From Pseudomonas sp. 7P_10.2_Bac1 (GTDB taxonomy: Bacteria; Pseudomonadota; Gammaproteobacteria; Pseudomonadales; Pseudomonadaceae): a stretch of 40,746 nucleotides of DNA. This document shows positions 31,987-40,724 of the stretch, piece by piece (the stretch's first letter is position 1; each line of letters opens with the position of its first letter). Location: assembly GCF_025465935.1 (NCBI RefSeq), contig NZ_JANLNV010000039.1, forward strand, positions 1 to 40,746, in the 5' to 3' direction. A program made the position numbers and the translations under genes. Below the pieces are notes generated by a model, which ran no database searches, had not been told where the DNA came from, and saw nothing but the letters and a program-made list of their open reading frames with translations.

Positions 31987-32799
31987 ATGTCCGACTACCA
32001 GGCTTTCAAGGTTGAGCTAAACGACAACATCGCCCATGTGATGATCAACCGACCTGAGAAGGTCAATGCGATGAACGCGGCATTCTGGACTGAGATCATC
32101 GATATTTTTCAGTGGATCGATGAAACCGATGCCGTGCGTGCTGTGGTGATCAGTGGTGCCGGCAAGCACTTTTCGGCTGGTATTGACCTGATGCTGCTAG
32201 CTTCGGTGGCCAATGAACTGGGCAAGGACGTCGGACGTAACGCTCGCCTGCTACGGCGTAAAATCCTGCAAATGCAGGACTCGTTCAACGCCGTCGATCA
32301 ATGCCGCAAACCCGTGCTGGCAGCGATTCAAGGGTATTGCCTGGGGGGCGCGATTGATTTGATTGCCGCCTGCGACATGCGCTATGCGGCTGAGGATGCA
32401 CAGTTTTCGATCAAGGAAATCGACATGGGCATGGCCGCCGATGTCGGCACTTTGCAACGTTTGCCGCGCATTATAGGTGATGGCATGCTTCGAGAGCTGG
32501 CCTACACCGGGCGCATGGTCGACGCGCAGGAGGCGCGCAGCATTGGCTTGGTCAATCGGGTCTACAGTGATCATGAGCGTTTGCTGGAAGGCGTAATGGC
32601 CATTGCCCGGGACATCGCCAGTAAATCGCCGATCGCCGTGGCGGGGACCAAACACATGATCACTTATATGCGCGATCATCGGGTGGATGATGGCCTTGAA
32701 TATGTTGCCACTTGGAACGCGGCCATGTTGCAATCCTTGGACTTGCGTTTGGCTATGGCCGCGCATATGAGCAAACAAAAGCCTGAATTTCAGGATTGA
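31987..32799 (+). CDS. Delta(3,5)-delta(2,4)-dienoyl-CoA isomerase-like crotonase
   Basis: Crotonase-family enzyme of 270 residues, starting at ATG 31987 ([25 protein letters not shown]) with AAAGGA upstream. The CoA/oxyanion segment is [14 protein letters not shown] (about 61-74), and the second is [17 protein letters not shown]. The block [25 protein letters not shown] carries Glu144 and Asp152, the two acids that mark the dienoyl-CoA isomerase (ECH1) subfamily; ordinary enoyl-CoA hydratases have a different pair. It would handle odd-position double bonds in unsaturated fatty acid oxidation. A generic enoyl-CoA hydratase label would be less exact. It is monocistronic or read with nudC. Confidence 0.82.
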   Translation: MSDYQAFKVELNDNIAHVMINRPEKVNAMNAAFWTEIIDIFQWIDETDAVRAVVISGAGKHFSAGIDLMLLASVANELGKDVGRNARLLRRKILQMQDSFNAVDQCRKPVLAAIQGYCLGGAIDLIAACDMRYAAEDAQFSIKEIDMGMAADVGTLQRLPRIIGDGMLRELAYTGRMVDAQEARSIGLVNRVYSDHERLLEGVMAIARDIASKSPIAVAGTKHMITYMRDHRVDDGLEYVATWNAAMLQSLDLRLAMAAHMSKQKPEFQD

Positions 32800-32842
32800 C
32801 GCGATCGCCGCGTCGCACCTCAACTTGACCTGGGATGTTGTG

Positions 32843-33673
32843 ATGACTTCGCGTTGGACTACGGCAGTACTGGACACCGATCTTGCTGGCGGCTTGGCCG
32901 TGGTGCGTGGCCCAGAGGGTTTTTTGCTCGACGACAATGGTCCGCTGTTCCCGCGTGAATGGCTCAAGCACCAGCAACTGCCGGTGTTGGCTGAACACGG
33001 TATCGGCCACCTGGACGGGGAGCCCGTGTATCTGTTCGAGTTGCAGGGCGCCGCCCAGGTTGAGGGCTGCCACTGGCAAGGGCTGCGTGCGTTTATGCTG
33101 CAAGGCGATCACACGCTGTACAAGGTGTTGGGTTACGCCGCGCAAATTGGCACCTGGGCCCGCGAGCATCGTTTCTGCGGCAGTTGTGGTCAGGCCATGA
33201 CTCAAGTACCCCTCGAGCGCGCCATGTACTGCTCGACGTGTGACTTGCGCAGTTATCCGCGTATTTCGCCGAGCATGATTGTGCTGATTACCCGCGGCGA
33301 TGAGATCTTGCTGGCCCGTTCGCCCCGTTTTGTACCAGGTGTTTACAGCACCCTGGCAGGTTTTGCCGAGCCCGGTGAGTCGGCCGAAGACTGCTTGATT
33401 CGTGAGGTTTACGAAGAAGTGCAGGTCGAGGTCAAGGATATTCAGTATGTCGGCAGCCAGTGCTGGCCATTCCCGCATTCAATGATGCTGGGCTTTCATG
33501 CGCAGTATGCGGGGGGAGATATCGTGCCGCAGGCCGATGAGATTGAAGATGCCCAGTGGTTCAGCATCCATGCGTTGCCGCCGTTACCGGCGTCGCGTTC
33601 GATTGCGCGTTATCTCATCGACCTGTATGTGGCGCGGCGTTTAGGCCATGCCGAACCAGTGTTGCCAGGCTAG
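32843..33673 (+). CDS. nudC: NAD(H) pyrophosphatase / RNA-decapping NudC
   Basis: 276 residues from ATG 32843, with GGGATG upstream. The zinc ribbon is Cys112-x2-Cys115 and Cys130-x2-Cys133, followed by the Nudix box [22 protein letters not shown] (about 173-194) with the catalytic Glu residues. The NudC signature after it reads [14 protein letters not shown], where the usual form has Pro in the third place (SQPWPFPxS). NudC cleaves NADH to NMNH and AMP and removes 5' NAD caps from RNA. Its 3' end overlaps the convergent TSUP gene by 33 bases. Confidence 0.92.
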   Translation: MTSRWTTAVLDTDLAGGLAVVRGPEGFLLDDNGPLFPREWLKHQQLPVLAEHGIGHLDGEPVYLFELQGAAQVEGCHWQGLRAFMLQGDHTLYKVLGYAAQIGTWAREHRFCGSCGQAMTQVPLERAMYCSTCDLRSYPRISPSMIVLITRGDEILLARSPRFVPGVYSTLAGFAEPGESAEDCLIREVYEEVQVEVKDIQYVGSQCWPFPHSMMLGFHAQYAGGDIVPQADEIEDAQWFSIHALPPLPASRSIARYLIDLYVARRLGHAEPVLPG

Positions 33674-34426
33674 GCGCACGGTCAGCCCCAGGACTACGGT
33701 GATAAACACCGGGCGAATGAATTTGGCCCCGCCGCTGATGGCGCTGCGGGCGCCAAAGAACGCGCCGACCATGACGGCAAAGCCCATGGTCAGGCCGATG
33801 ATCCAGTCCACATGCCCCGAAAAGACAAAGATCGACAGCGCCGCGATGTTGCTGACGAAGTTCATGCTACGGGCGACGCCGCTGGCCTTCACCAGGTCGA
33901 TGGGGTAGAGCAGCATGCTGCTGACAGTCCAGAACGCGCCGGTTCCAGGCCCCGCGACGCCATCATAAAAACCCAGGCCAAAACCCTGCGGCAGTTGCCA
34001 TTTCTTTTTGATCGGCGCGTCGTTGTCGATCGGGGTTTTAGGTGTGCCGCCGAACAAAAGGTACAGTCCGCACGCAAAAACAATTACCGGGAGCATTTTG
34101 TTGAGCCATTCGGCGGGCATGTAGTGCGCGGCAACAGCGCCGATCAGAGCGCCTGTCAGGGTGCCGAAAATCGCCAGTTTCCACTCACGCGGATGGAACA
34201 GTTTGCGTCGATAAAAGGTAAAGCTGGCAGTGGCCGAGCCGAACGTCGAACTGAGCTTGTTGGTGCCCAGTACCAAGTGCGGTGGCAGGCCCGCGGTCAG
34301 CAGGGCAGGGGTGGTGAGCAGGCCACCACCACCGGCAATCGCGTCGATAAAACCGGCGATGAATGCAACGGCGGCCAGAATGGCAAGGGTGGTCAAATCT
34401 ACGCTGAGGCTGAGATCAAAAGGCAT
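33641..34426 (-). CDS. yfcA: TSUP (TauE/SafE) family membrane protein, YfcA-like
   Basis: 261 residues with about eight helices. The TSUP repeats are read as [44 protein letters not shown] and, in the second half, [26 protein letters not shown]...[20 protein letters not shown]. This is the YfcA branch; relatives in TauE/SafE export sulfite or sulfoacetate, but YfcA's own substrate is unknown. Its neighbour on the same strand is the SfnR-like activator (sulfur use), which makes a sulfur-anion role reasonable though not proven. ATG 34426 starts the gene. Confidence 0.85.
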   Translation of the reverse strand: MPFDLSLSVDLTTLAILAAVAFIAGFIDAIAGGGGLLTTPALLTAGLPPHLVLGTNKLSSTFGSATASFTFYRRKLFHPREWKLAIFGTLTGALIGAVAAHYMPAEWLNKMLPVIVFACGLYLLFGGTPKTPIDNDAPIKKKWQLPQGFGLGFYDGVAGPGTGAFWTVSSMLLYPIDLVKASGVARSMNFVSNIAALSIFVFSGHVDWIIGLTMGFAVMVGAFFGARSAISGGAKFIRPVFITVVLGLTVRLAWQHWFGMA

Positions 34427-34560
34427 GAGGTCGACTTAATTCGGCGGGACGTATGCGCTATGCGCTGAAGAAGCACGCATCTTACCCATTACAGGCTGTA
34501 GCGGCGACTGCCCTTTTAGCGTTAGCTACCGTTACGTGACAACCTCATTAAGTTCGAACC

Positions 34561-34594
34561 CAGCAGCAGCCGTCACAAGGCCGCTGCTGCTTTT
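34561..34594. terminator. Hairpin after the SfnR-like gene
   Basis: AGCAGCAGCC faces GGC-C-GCTGCTGCT with a one-base bulge and 7-base loop, followed by TTTT on the plus strand. It lies just past the sfnR-like stop (minus strand), where the T run is on the wrong side for that gene, so its role is uncertain. Confidence 0.4.
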
Positions 34595-34595
34595 G

Positions 34596-35705
34596 CTAGA
34601 GGGACTGTTGCAAGTAGGGCGAGGGGGCGGGTGAGTCTGCCCGGCGGGTATTGACGGACAGGGCGCCGAGTTTGATCAGGCGGGTGCGTGTCACATTGCG
34701 GCTCAGGCCGAGCAGTTTGGCCGTATGCACTTGGTTGTGGTGGCAAAATTCGTAGGCTGCACGCAGCAGGCTATCTTCAACCGTTTCGTGCAGGGCGCCG
34801 GGCTCCTCTTCAAAAAGCCTTCTAAACGCCCGCTGCAGCAAGTCTTGAGTGTTGTCTTGCGCGTGGGGGGGCGACGGTAGGGGCGCTTCCTGGCGCCTTA
34901 CGCGTGAGGGCGACAGTCGTAGGTCTTGCACGGTGATGGTCTGGTTGCGACACAGCAACAGACTGTGGTGCATGACGTTTTCCAGCTCGCGGATATTGCC
35001 TTGCCATGGATGTTGAGTGAGTGCTTCTTCAGCACACGGGCTGAGTGTCGTTGGGCCGTGTTGCAGGCGTTGGCGATAGGTCTGCAGGAAATGCCTGGCC
35101 AGTGGCAGGATATCCCCGGGACGTTCGCGTAATGGACGCAGCACTAGGCTCACGACATTGAGGCGGTAATAGAGGTCTTCGCGAAAGTGCCCCGCTTCGA
35201 TCGCTTGCTCCAGGTTGACGTTGGTGGCGGCCAGTACTCGAACATTGATTGGCGTGCTTTTACGCGAGCCGAGTCTGACAACTTCCTGCTCCTGCAACAC
35301 ACGCAGCAGTTTCACTTGGATGGGCAACGGCAGGTCGCCGATTTCATCGAGAAATAATGTCCCGCCGTCGGCCTCTTCAAACCAGCCGGCCTTGGCTGCC
35401 AATGCGCCGGTGAAAGCGCCTTTTTCATGGCCGAACAGTTCGGCTTCTACCAGCGACTCGGCAAACGCTCCGCAGTTAACGGCTACGAAGGGTTGCTGAT
35501 GACGGTGGCTGAGTTGGTGAATATGCCGGGCAACCAACTCTTTGCCGGTGCCGGTTTCGCCGATGATCAATACGCTGGCGTCGCTTGGAGCTATTTGTTG
35601 CAGGTGCGTCAGTAACTCCTTGGATACCGGATCTTCAAACACTTGAGCCGTGGCCCTGATGGAAGTCGCGAGTGCCGGAGTGGACGGTAAGGTTAAAAGC
35701 TGCAA
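34596..35705 (-). CDS. sfnR: Sigma-54-dependent activator, SfnR-like
   Basis: Enhancer-binding protein without an N-terminal sensor domain. The AAA+ core shows Walker A GETGTGKE, GAFTGA loop (HEKGAFTGALAAKAGWFEEADGGTLFLDEIGDLPL), the Walker B DEIG and the arginine finger region; the C-terminus has a Fis-type helix-turn-helix (ENSLLRAAYEFCHHNQVHTAKLLGLSRNVTRTRLIKLG-type). I place the start at TTG 35705 because AAAGGAG lies 7 bases before it and the product then begins (M)QLLTLPSTPALATSIRA, as SfnR proteins do; an ATG 12 codons upstream lacks a site. It has 369 residues. SfnR controls use of dimethyl sulfone and other organosulfur compounds. Its targets are not in this window. Confidence 0.8.
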   Translation of the reverse strand: MQLLTLPSTPALATSIRATAQVFEDPVSKELLTHLQQIAPSDASVLIIGETGTGKELVARHIHQLSHRHQQPFVAVNCGAFAESLVEAELFGHEKGAFTGALAAKAGWFEEADGGTLFLDEIGDLPLPIQVKLLRVLQEQEVVRLGSRKSTPINVRVLAATNVNLEQAIEAGHFREDLYYRLNVVSLVLRPLRERPGDILPLARHFLQTYRQRLQHGPTTLSPCAEEALTQHPWQGNIRELENVMHHSLLLCRNQTITVQDLRLSPSRVRRQEAPLPSPPHAQDNTQDLLQRAFRRLFEEEPGALHETVEDSLLRAAYEFCHHNQVHTAKLLGLSRNVTRTRLIKLGALSVNTRRADSPAPSPYLQQSL

Positions 35706-36039
35706 TGGACAGCTCCTTTTATCGGAGGGCTCTGCCCACAAAAGGAAAGCCGAAGGCGACTTTATAAGGGGATTTGTTTATTCCGTAAACTAACGTAATT
35801 CCATATTTATATATCCTTATGGCATATAAGACTTGTACAAGACTCCACTTTTGGCGCTTTATAAGGCTATGGATTTACGTTGAGCTGAGTTTAGGAAGGC
35901 TCCTACGCCTTTTCTTGTCTCAGACGCTTGGTTAGACCTGTTCTATCGGTTATTTCTAAACACCGCGCTTTTCACGCGGTTTCATTTTTCTGCTATCAAG
36001 CATTGCCTGATTCCGGAACGCGCTCAGTGGGTTTGCACA
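35706..36039. other. AT-rich intergenic region before the cysteine desulfurase
   Basis: 334 bases between divergent sfnR-like and desulfurase genes. The stretch 35770-35840 is AT-rich (ATTCCATATTTATATATCC), fitting promoters or a CysB-type site, though none can be called with confidence. A TAGGA-AGGC-TCCTA inverted repeat lies at 35892-35905. No gene seen. Confidence 0.45.
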
Positions 36040-37209
36040 ATGAACAAACGACCTCTTTATTTCGATTACGCCGCCACCACGCCTGTGGACGATCGTGTCA
36101 TTCAGGTGATGGTCGATTGTCTGGGTTTTGAAGGGAATTTCGGCAATCCGGCGTCTGGTTCACATGTTTTCGGCCGTGACGCGCGGCAGGCGGTAGAGCT
36201 CGCTCGTGAGCAGGTTGCGCAGTTGGTTAACGCAAGACCGCAACAAATTATCTGGACATCAGGTGCTACCGAGTCCAATAACCTGGCATTGAAAGGCGTT
36301 GCCCAAGCCAGCCCCGAATCACGCGGGCACATCATTACCAGCCAGATCGAACACAAGGCGGTATTGGATACTGCGCGATTCCTGGAGGCGTCAGGCTTCG
36401 AGGTGACCTATCTGGCGCCAGACAGCGACGGGCTCGTCAGCGCAGAAAAAGTGAGCGCTGCCTTGCGTACGGACACTCTGCTGGTATCGCTGATGCTGGT
36501 GAATAATGAGCTGGGGACCGTGAATGACATTCCTGGTATCGGTCGTCTGGTTCGCGAACATGGTGCGTTGTTTCATGTCGATGCGGCGCAAGGCGCTGGC
36601 AAGATCGCCATTGACCTGCAGGAGTGGGCGGTGGATTTGATGTCTTTCTCGGGGCACAAAATTTATGGGCCTAAAGGGATTGGTGCCTTGTATGTGGGTG
36701 CACGTGCGCTAGATCGTTTACAGGCACAGATTCATGGAGGTGGTCATGAGTCCGGGCTGCGATCTGGCACTCTGGCGACTCATCAGATCGCCGGTATGGG
36801 CGCGGCATTTGCCTTGGCTCACGAAGCCTTTGCTCAAGAGCTGGCACATATTCAGGGGCTTCGTGAGCGCCTGCTCGAACAATTGGCTGATGTACCGGGG
36901 GTGCAGTGTAATGGTTGTCCGACACAACGAATTCCTCATACCTTGAGCCTGACGTTCAGTGAAGGACAGCTCAATAGCTCGGCACTGAATGCAGTGCTGG
37001 CATACTCGGCGACCTCCGCGTGCAATTCTGCCAGCAAAGCACCCTCTCATGTGTTGCTTGCCGTCGGGCTTGATGCGCAAAAGGCGGCTCAAACCATCCG
37101 CTTGAGCTTTGGGCGTTTTACTCGCGAGCAGGATATCGATGCAGCAGCCAACGCCATCAAGGTTGCCGTTGCAGCGCCTGCACCATTTTGGGCAGTTGCC
37201 CCGTCTTGA
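36040..37209 (+). CDS. Cysteine desulfurase (IscS/NifS-like)
   Basis: Pyridoxal-phosphate enzyme of 389 residues that removes sulfur from cysteine as a persulfide. The N-terminus LYFDYAATTPVDDRV is the class V signature. The cofactor Lys207 lies in SFSGHKIYGPKGIGALYVG, and catalytic Cys328 lies in SATSACNSASKAPSHVLLA, the long loop of group I (IscS/NifS) enzymes. It is not in an isc operon: no iscU, iscA or iscR is nearby. It may be a dedicated or auxiliary sulfur donor, and it lies beside the SfnR-like and TSUP genes. The ribosome site is weak. Confidence 0.9.
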   Translation: MNKRPLYFDYAATTPVDDRVIQVMVDCLGFEGNFGNPASGSHVFGRDARQAVELAREQVAQLVNARPQQIIWTSGATESNNLALKGVAQASPESRGHIITSQIEHKAVLDTARFLEASGFEVTYLAPDSDGLVSAEKVSAALRTDTLLVSLMLVNNELGTVNDIPGIGRLVREHGALFHVDAAQGAGKIAIDLQEWAVDLMSFSGHKIYGPKGIGALYVGARALDRLQAQIHGGGHESGLRSGTLATHQIAGMGAAFALAHEAFAQELAHIQGLRERLLEQLADVPGVQCNGCPTQRIPHTLSLTFSEGQLNSSALNAVLAYSATSACNSASKAPSHVLLAVGLDAQKAAQTIRLSFGRFTREQDIDAAANAIKVAVAAPAPFWAVAPS

Positions 37210-37265
37210 TGACTGCTCCATTATCCGCGACGTAGTTAAATCAATCGTGGCCAGCAGGAGAGAGG

Positions 37266-39077
37266 ATGAGTATTCAGTCGTTGAATCAGGAATCTGTGGT
37301 GCAGCGTTTGGCGCGAACTCGCGCCTTGATGAAACAGAACGGCATCCATGCGCTGTTGGTTCCGTCGGCCGATCCACACCTCTCCGAGTATTTGCCTGCC
37401 TATTGGCAGGGGCGTCAATGGCTGTCGGGCTTTTACGGTTCGGTGGGCACGTTGATCGTGACCCCGACCTTTGCCGGGTTATGGGCTGATAGCCGTTATT
37501 GGGAGCAAGCGGTTAAAGAGCTTGCCGGCAGTACGATCGAATTGGTCAAGTTGCAACCTGGCCAGCCTGGGCCTCTGGACTGGTTGGCGGAACAAGCGCC
37601 TGAAGGGGCGACGGTCTCTGTGGATGGTGCCGTTCTGGCCTTGGCTTCAGCACGTACCCTGGAGAGCAAGCTCAAAGAACGTGGCGCTATCTTGCGTACG
37701 GATATCGATTTATTGAATCTGGTTTGGGCAGACCGCCCGGCGCTTCCAAATCAGCCGATTTATGAGCACTTGCCCCCTCAAGCCACCGTGAGTCGTACAG
37801 ACAAACTGGCAAAGCTGCGCGAAACACTCAAGCAGCGCAATGCCGACGCACACTTTATCGCCACGTTGGATGACATTGCCTGGTTATTCAACTTGCGTGG
37901 GTCTGATGTCTCTTTTAACCCGGTATTTGTTTCTTTTGCGCTCGTTGAGCCAACCCGCGCCACCTTGTTTATTGACTTGGACAAGGTGGCTATTGACCTG
38001 CAGGAAACGCTGGAACGTGATGGCCTGACATTACGTGATTACTCCGAAATCCATGCAGCCCTGGCTGCTTTGCCAGCCACGACTCGACTTCTGGTTGACC
38101 CGGCACGTGTAACCTGTGGTTTGCTCAACAGCGTGAACCGTGAGGTGAAGTTGGTGGAGGGGCTGAATCCCACCACGCTCGCCAAGTCTCAGAAGAGCCT
38201 TGATGATGCGGTGCATATCCGTCAGGCAATGGAGCAGGATGGCGCAGCACTCTGTGAATTCTTTGCCTGGCTTGAAGCGGCCCAGGGGCGTGAGCGCATC
38301 ACGGAACTGACCATTGATGAACAGTTGAGCGCTGCGCGTGCACGCCGCCCAGGCTTTGTATCACTCAGCTTCAATACCATCGCAGCTTTCAATGCCAATG
38401 GTGCAATGCCGCATTACCATGCGACACCGCAAGAGCATGCGGTGATCGAAGGGGATGGCTTGTTGCTTATCGATTCGGGTGGTCAGTACTTGGGCGGTAC
38501 GACTGACATTACGCGTATGGTGCCTGTCGGTACTCCGACCAGCGAGCAAAAGCGCGACTGCACTCGGGTGCTTAAAGGCGTGATTGCGTTGTCGCGTGCA
38601 CGGTTCCCCAAAGGGATCCTGTCGCCCTTGCTGGACTCGATTGCTCGAGCGCCGATCTGGGCTGATAACGTTGATTACGGGCACGGGACAGGCCATGGCG
38701 TTGGCTATTTCCTGAATGTGCACGAGGGGCCGCAAGTTATTGCCTATCAGGCCGGCGTAGCGCCCCATACCGCGATGCAGCCGGGAATGATTACATCAAT
38801 TGAACCCGGTACATACCGTCCAGGTCGTTGGGGCGTGCGCATTGAGAATCTGGTGTTAAATCGTGAGGCTGGTACGTCGGATTTTGGTTCGTTTCTGGCA
38901 TTCGAAACTCTGACGTTGTGCCCGATTGATACGCGTTGCCTGGAGCCTTCACTGCTGACGCATGAAGAACGCGAATGGCTTGATGACTATCACGCGCAAG
39001 TCCGTGAGCGTTTGAGCCCGTTACTGCAAGGTGATGCCTTGGAGTGGTTACAGGTTCGTACGGCAGCGCTTTCTTAA
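37266..39077 (+). CDS. Xaa-Pro aminopeptidase (aminopeptidase P)
   Basis: Dinuclear-metal peptidase removing an N-terminal residue before proline. 603 residues, the large (three-domain) form. The creatinase-type N-terminal domains span 1 to about 310; the catalytic domain carries metal ligands in LLIDSGGQYLGGTTDITR (two Asp), the histidine in GHGTGHGVGYFLNVHEGP, and Glu residues in ITSIEPGTYRPGRWGVRIENLVLN. The start ATG 37266 has a strong AGGAGAGAGG site. It follows the cysteine desulfurase by 56 bases on the same strand and may be co-transcribed, though no functional link is evident. Confidence 0.92.
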   Translation: MSIQSLNQESVVQRLARTRALMKQNGIHALLVPSADPHLSEYLPAYWQGRQWLSGFYGSVGTLIVTPTFAGLWADSRYWEQAVKELAGSTIELVKLQPGQPGPLDWLAEQAPEGATVSVDGAVLALASARTLESKLKERGAILRTDIDLLNLVWADRPALPNQPIYEHLPPQATVSRTDKLAKLRETLKQRNADAHFIATLDDIAWLFNLRGSDVSFNPVFVSFALVEPTRATLFIDLDKVAIDLQETLERDGLTLRDYSEIHAALAALPATTRLLVDPARVTCGLLNSVNREVKLVEGLNPTTLAKSQKSLDDAVHIRQAMEQDGAALCEFFAWLEAAQGRERITELTIDEQLSAARARRPGFVSLSFNTIAAFNANGAMPHYHATPQEHAVIEGDGLLLIDSGGQYLGGTTDITRMVPVGTPTSEQKRDCTRVLKGVIALSRARFPKGILSPLLDSIARAPIWADNVDYGHGTGHGVGYFLNVHEGPQVIAYQAGVAPHTAMQPGMITSIEPGTYRPGRWGVRIENLVLNREAGTSDFGSFLAFETLTLCPIDTRCLEPSLLTHEEREWLDDYHAQVRERLSPLLQGDALEWLQVRTAALS

Positions 39078-39091
39078 AGCGCGAGGGCACT

Positions 39092-39126
39092 CTGTCACGT
39101 GCTCGACTGATTTGGTGACGTGACAG
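39092..39126. terminator. Inverted repeat after the aminopeptidase gene
   Basis: CTGTCACGT and ACGTGACAG form a perfect 9-bp inverted pair with a 17-base spacer, ending 12 bases before the convergent lipoprotein stop. With no T run it may be a weak terminator or mRNA end-stabiliser. Confidence 0.5.
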
Positions 39127-39138
39127 AAGCCTGGGGGG

Positions 39139-39420
39139 TTACCTGCAGAGGACAATCATGCTGCGACTGGTATAGCCGGCAGGGTTCAATCCGAAGGGGT
39201 AATCTCCAGGTTCTTCTGTTGCATCGCCCGATTTGGCAACAACTCGGTATCCCTTGTCACTGCAAGACTTTGCTGCTTCGGCGTAGCACTTGTCCCAGGA
39301 TGATGACAATCCAGAGCAATTGATATGCAAGCCACGTTTGCCACGTTTGACAGCGGTTTCGGAGGTTGCAGCGCAGCCGGATATTATGAGCACGGCCATA
39401 ACAACCAAAAATCGTTTCAT
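39139..39420 (-). CDS. Small cysteine-rich lipoprotein
   Basis: 93 residues from ATG 39420, preceded by AAGGACAGGA; an in-frame ATG at 39480 would add 20 residues before the signal and is rejected. The N-terminus MKRFLVVMAVLIISGC is a lipoprotein signal with lipobox ISGC. The mature domain (LHINCSGLSSSWDKCYAEAAKSCSDKGYRVVAKSGD...YTSRSMIVLCR) has four conserved-looking Cys and the Cys-Ser-Gly / Trp-x2-Cys-Tyr / Cys-x4-Tyr spacing seen in small Pseudomonas lipoproteins of unknown function. Probably anchored in the outer membrane with two disulfides. Confidence 0.78.
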   Translation of the reverse strand: MKRFLVVMAVLIISGCAATSETAVKRGKRGLHINCSGLSSSWDKCYAEAAKSCSDKGYRVVAKSGDATEEPGDYPFGLNPAGYTSRSMIVLCR

Positions 39421-39488
39421 TCCTGTCCTTAAAGCGTTTGCGTCAGATGTGCGTGATGCTAAGAGCGGTTGGTTATTCATTCAGTGGC

Positions 39489-39552
39489 TTAGGAGGATGT
39501 CCGTCTCCGCAATCGCCACAATTGAATTATTCTGCGTACAAACATCTCCTAA
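39489..39552. promoter_or_regulatory. Imperfect inverted repeat upstream of the lipoprotein gene
   Basis: TTAGGAGGATGT (39489-39500) and ACATCTCCTAA (39542-39552) are inverse copies except for one extra G, 41 bases apart. They lie between the rhtA end and the lipoprotein start. They could be a paired operator or an extended hairpin; no known regulator is assigned. Confidence 0.35.
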
Positions 39553-39589
39553 ATGAGAGTCAATTACCAGAACTGTGTCAAATGTATGA

Positions 39590-40477
39590 TTAATTCTCAG
39601 TGGTTGCTGGGGTTGAATGGCCGCGCATTGTCAGAGTTGCACCTACAGAGGCCATGATAATGCAGGCAATAGCTATCCATTGTGTGACAGACAGGACTTC
39701 ATGCAAAAAAAGCAGTCCCGAAAGCGCACCAAAGGCAGGCTCAATACTCATGAGGGTCCCAAATGTCCGGGTAGGCATTCGGGTAAGAGCAACCATCTCT
39801 AATGTATAGGGAAGGGCGGTGGACAATACCGCAACACCCAATGCGATCGGAATCAGGGCTGGCGTTAATAACGCACTGCCAGCGTGAACAATGCCGACAG
39901 GGGCGATAAACAGGGCTGCAATGATCACACCCAAGGCCGCCGTTTGAACGCCGTTATCAGCACCTGCTTTTTGTCCGAATAGAATATAAAGCGCCCAACA
40001 GACGCCTGCGCCCAGCGCATAGCAAGTGCCTACCAGATCAATGCCTTGCGTGTTGTCGCCAAGAGGGATAAGCAATAAAAGGCCGGTGATTGCCAGGCCA
40101 ATCCATACGAAGTCGATTGCTTTGCGTGAAGAGAAAATAGCAACGGCCAAAGGGCCTGTGAATTCGAGCGCAACCGCAATTCCCAGTGGCACGCTGCGCA
40201 ACGACATATAGAAGAGCAGGTTCATACCACCCAGCGCTATGCCATAGACAATAACAGTCTTGAGGGATTTGGCTGTGAACTTGGCTCTCCAGGGGCGCAA
40301 TATAAGCAGCATGATGATACTGGCAAATATCAAACGCAGCGTTGTAGTCCCTTGGGCGCCAACAATTGGGAACATGCTTTTCGCGAGCGAGGCCCCTGAT
40401 TGGATGGAGGCCATGGCGATCAGGAGTAAGCCAACAGGTAATAGCGTCGATACGAGGCTACGGGAGGACTTTGTCAT
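39590..40477 (-). CDS. rhtA: Threonine/homoserine exporter RhtA (EamA family)
   Basis: Inner-membrane drug/metabolite transporter of ten helices in two EamA repeats. From ATG 40477 (MTKSSRSLVSTLLPVGLLLI) it has 295 residues, the exact length of E. coli RhtA. Shared blocks: MASIQSGASLAKSMFPIVGAQGTTTLRL, SLRSVPLGIAVALEFTGPLAVAIFSSR, and STALPYTLEMVALTRMPTRTFGTLMSIEPAFGALSGLLFLHE. In-frame starts further upstream (40519, 40522) would add a polar tail and are less likely. It exports homoserine, threonine and some amino acid analogues. It is divergent from the rRNA-type promoters at the window end. Confidence 0.9.
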   Translation of the reverse strand: MTKSSRSLVSTLLPVGLLLIAMASIQSGASLAKSMFPIVGAQGTTTLRLIFASIIMLLILRPWRAKFTAKSLKTVIVYGIALGGMNLLFYMSLRSVPLGIAVALEFTGPLAVAIFSSRKAIDFVWIGLAITGLLLLIPLGDNTQGIDLVGTCYALGAGVCWALYILFGQKAGADNGVQTAALGVIIAALFIAPVGIVHAGSALLTPALIPIALGVAVLSTALPYTLEMVALTRMPTRTFGTLMSIEPAFGALSGLLFLHEVLSVTQWIAIACIIMASVGATLTMRGHSTPATTEN

Positions 40478-40591
40478 TGCGGAGTATACCTGGGCGTTAA
40501 GTGTCTTGAGGACAGGCATCATGCTCAAGTGGCGCGCCGTGTGCAATATAGTGCGCAATTTGCTTTGAGTGCTTTGCGCTTGTATTAGCAC

Positions 40592-40619
40592 TTGACTCGT
40601 TACGCCAGCAGCCTATAAT
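40592..40619 (+). promoter_or_regulatory. Strong rRNA-type promoter P1
   Basis: TTGACT (40592-40597) and TATAAT (40614-40619) are 16 bases apart, the spacing of rrn P1 promoters, and are followed by a GC-rich discriminator (GCGCCC) typical of stringently controlled stable-RNA promoters. A hairpin GATGATTT / AAATCATC (40675-40706) lies in its transcript. Confidence 0.75.
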
Positions 40620-40724
40620 GCGCCCACTTCCGGCGCAGTCGAAACGGAAAAACTCTTTTAGTATCAATGAGTTGGATGATTTTCGATGAGCTAGCTTCAA
40701 ATCATCGAAGCAGGAAATAAGGTG

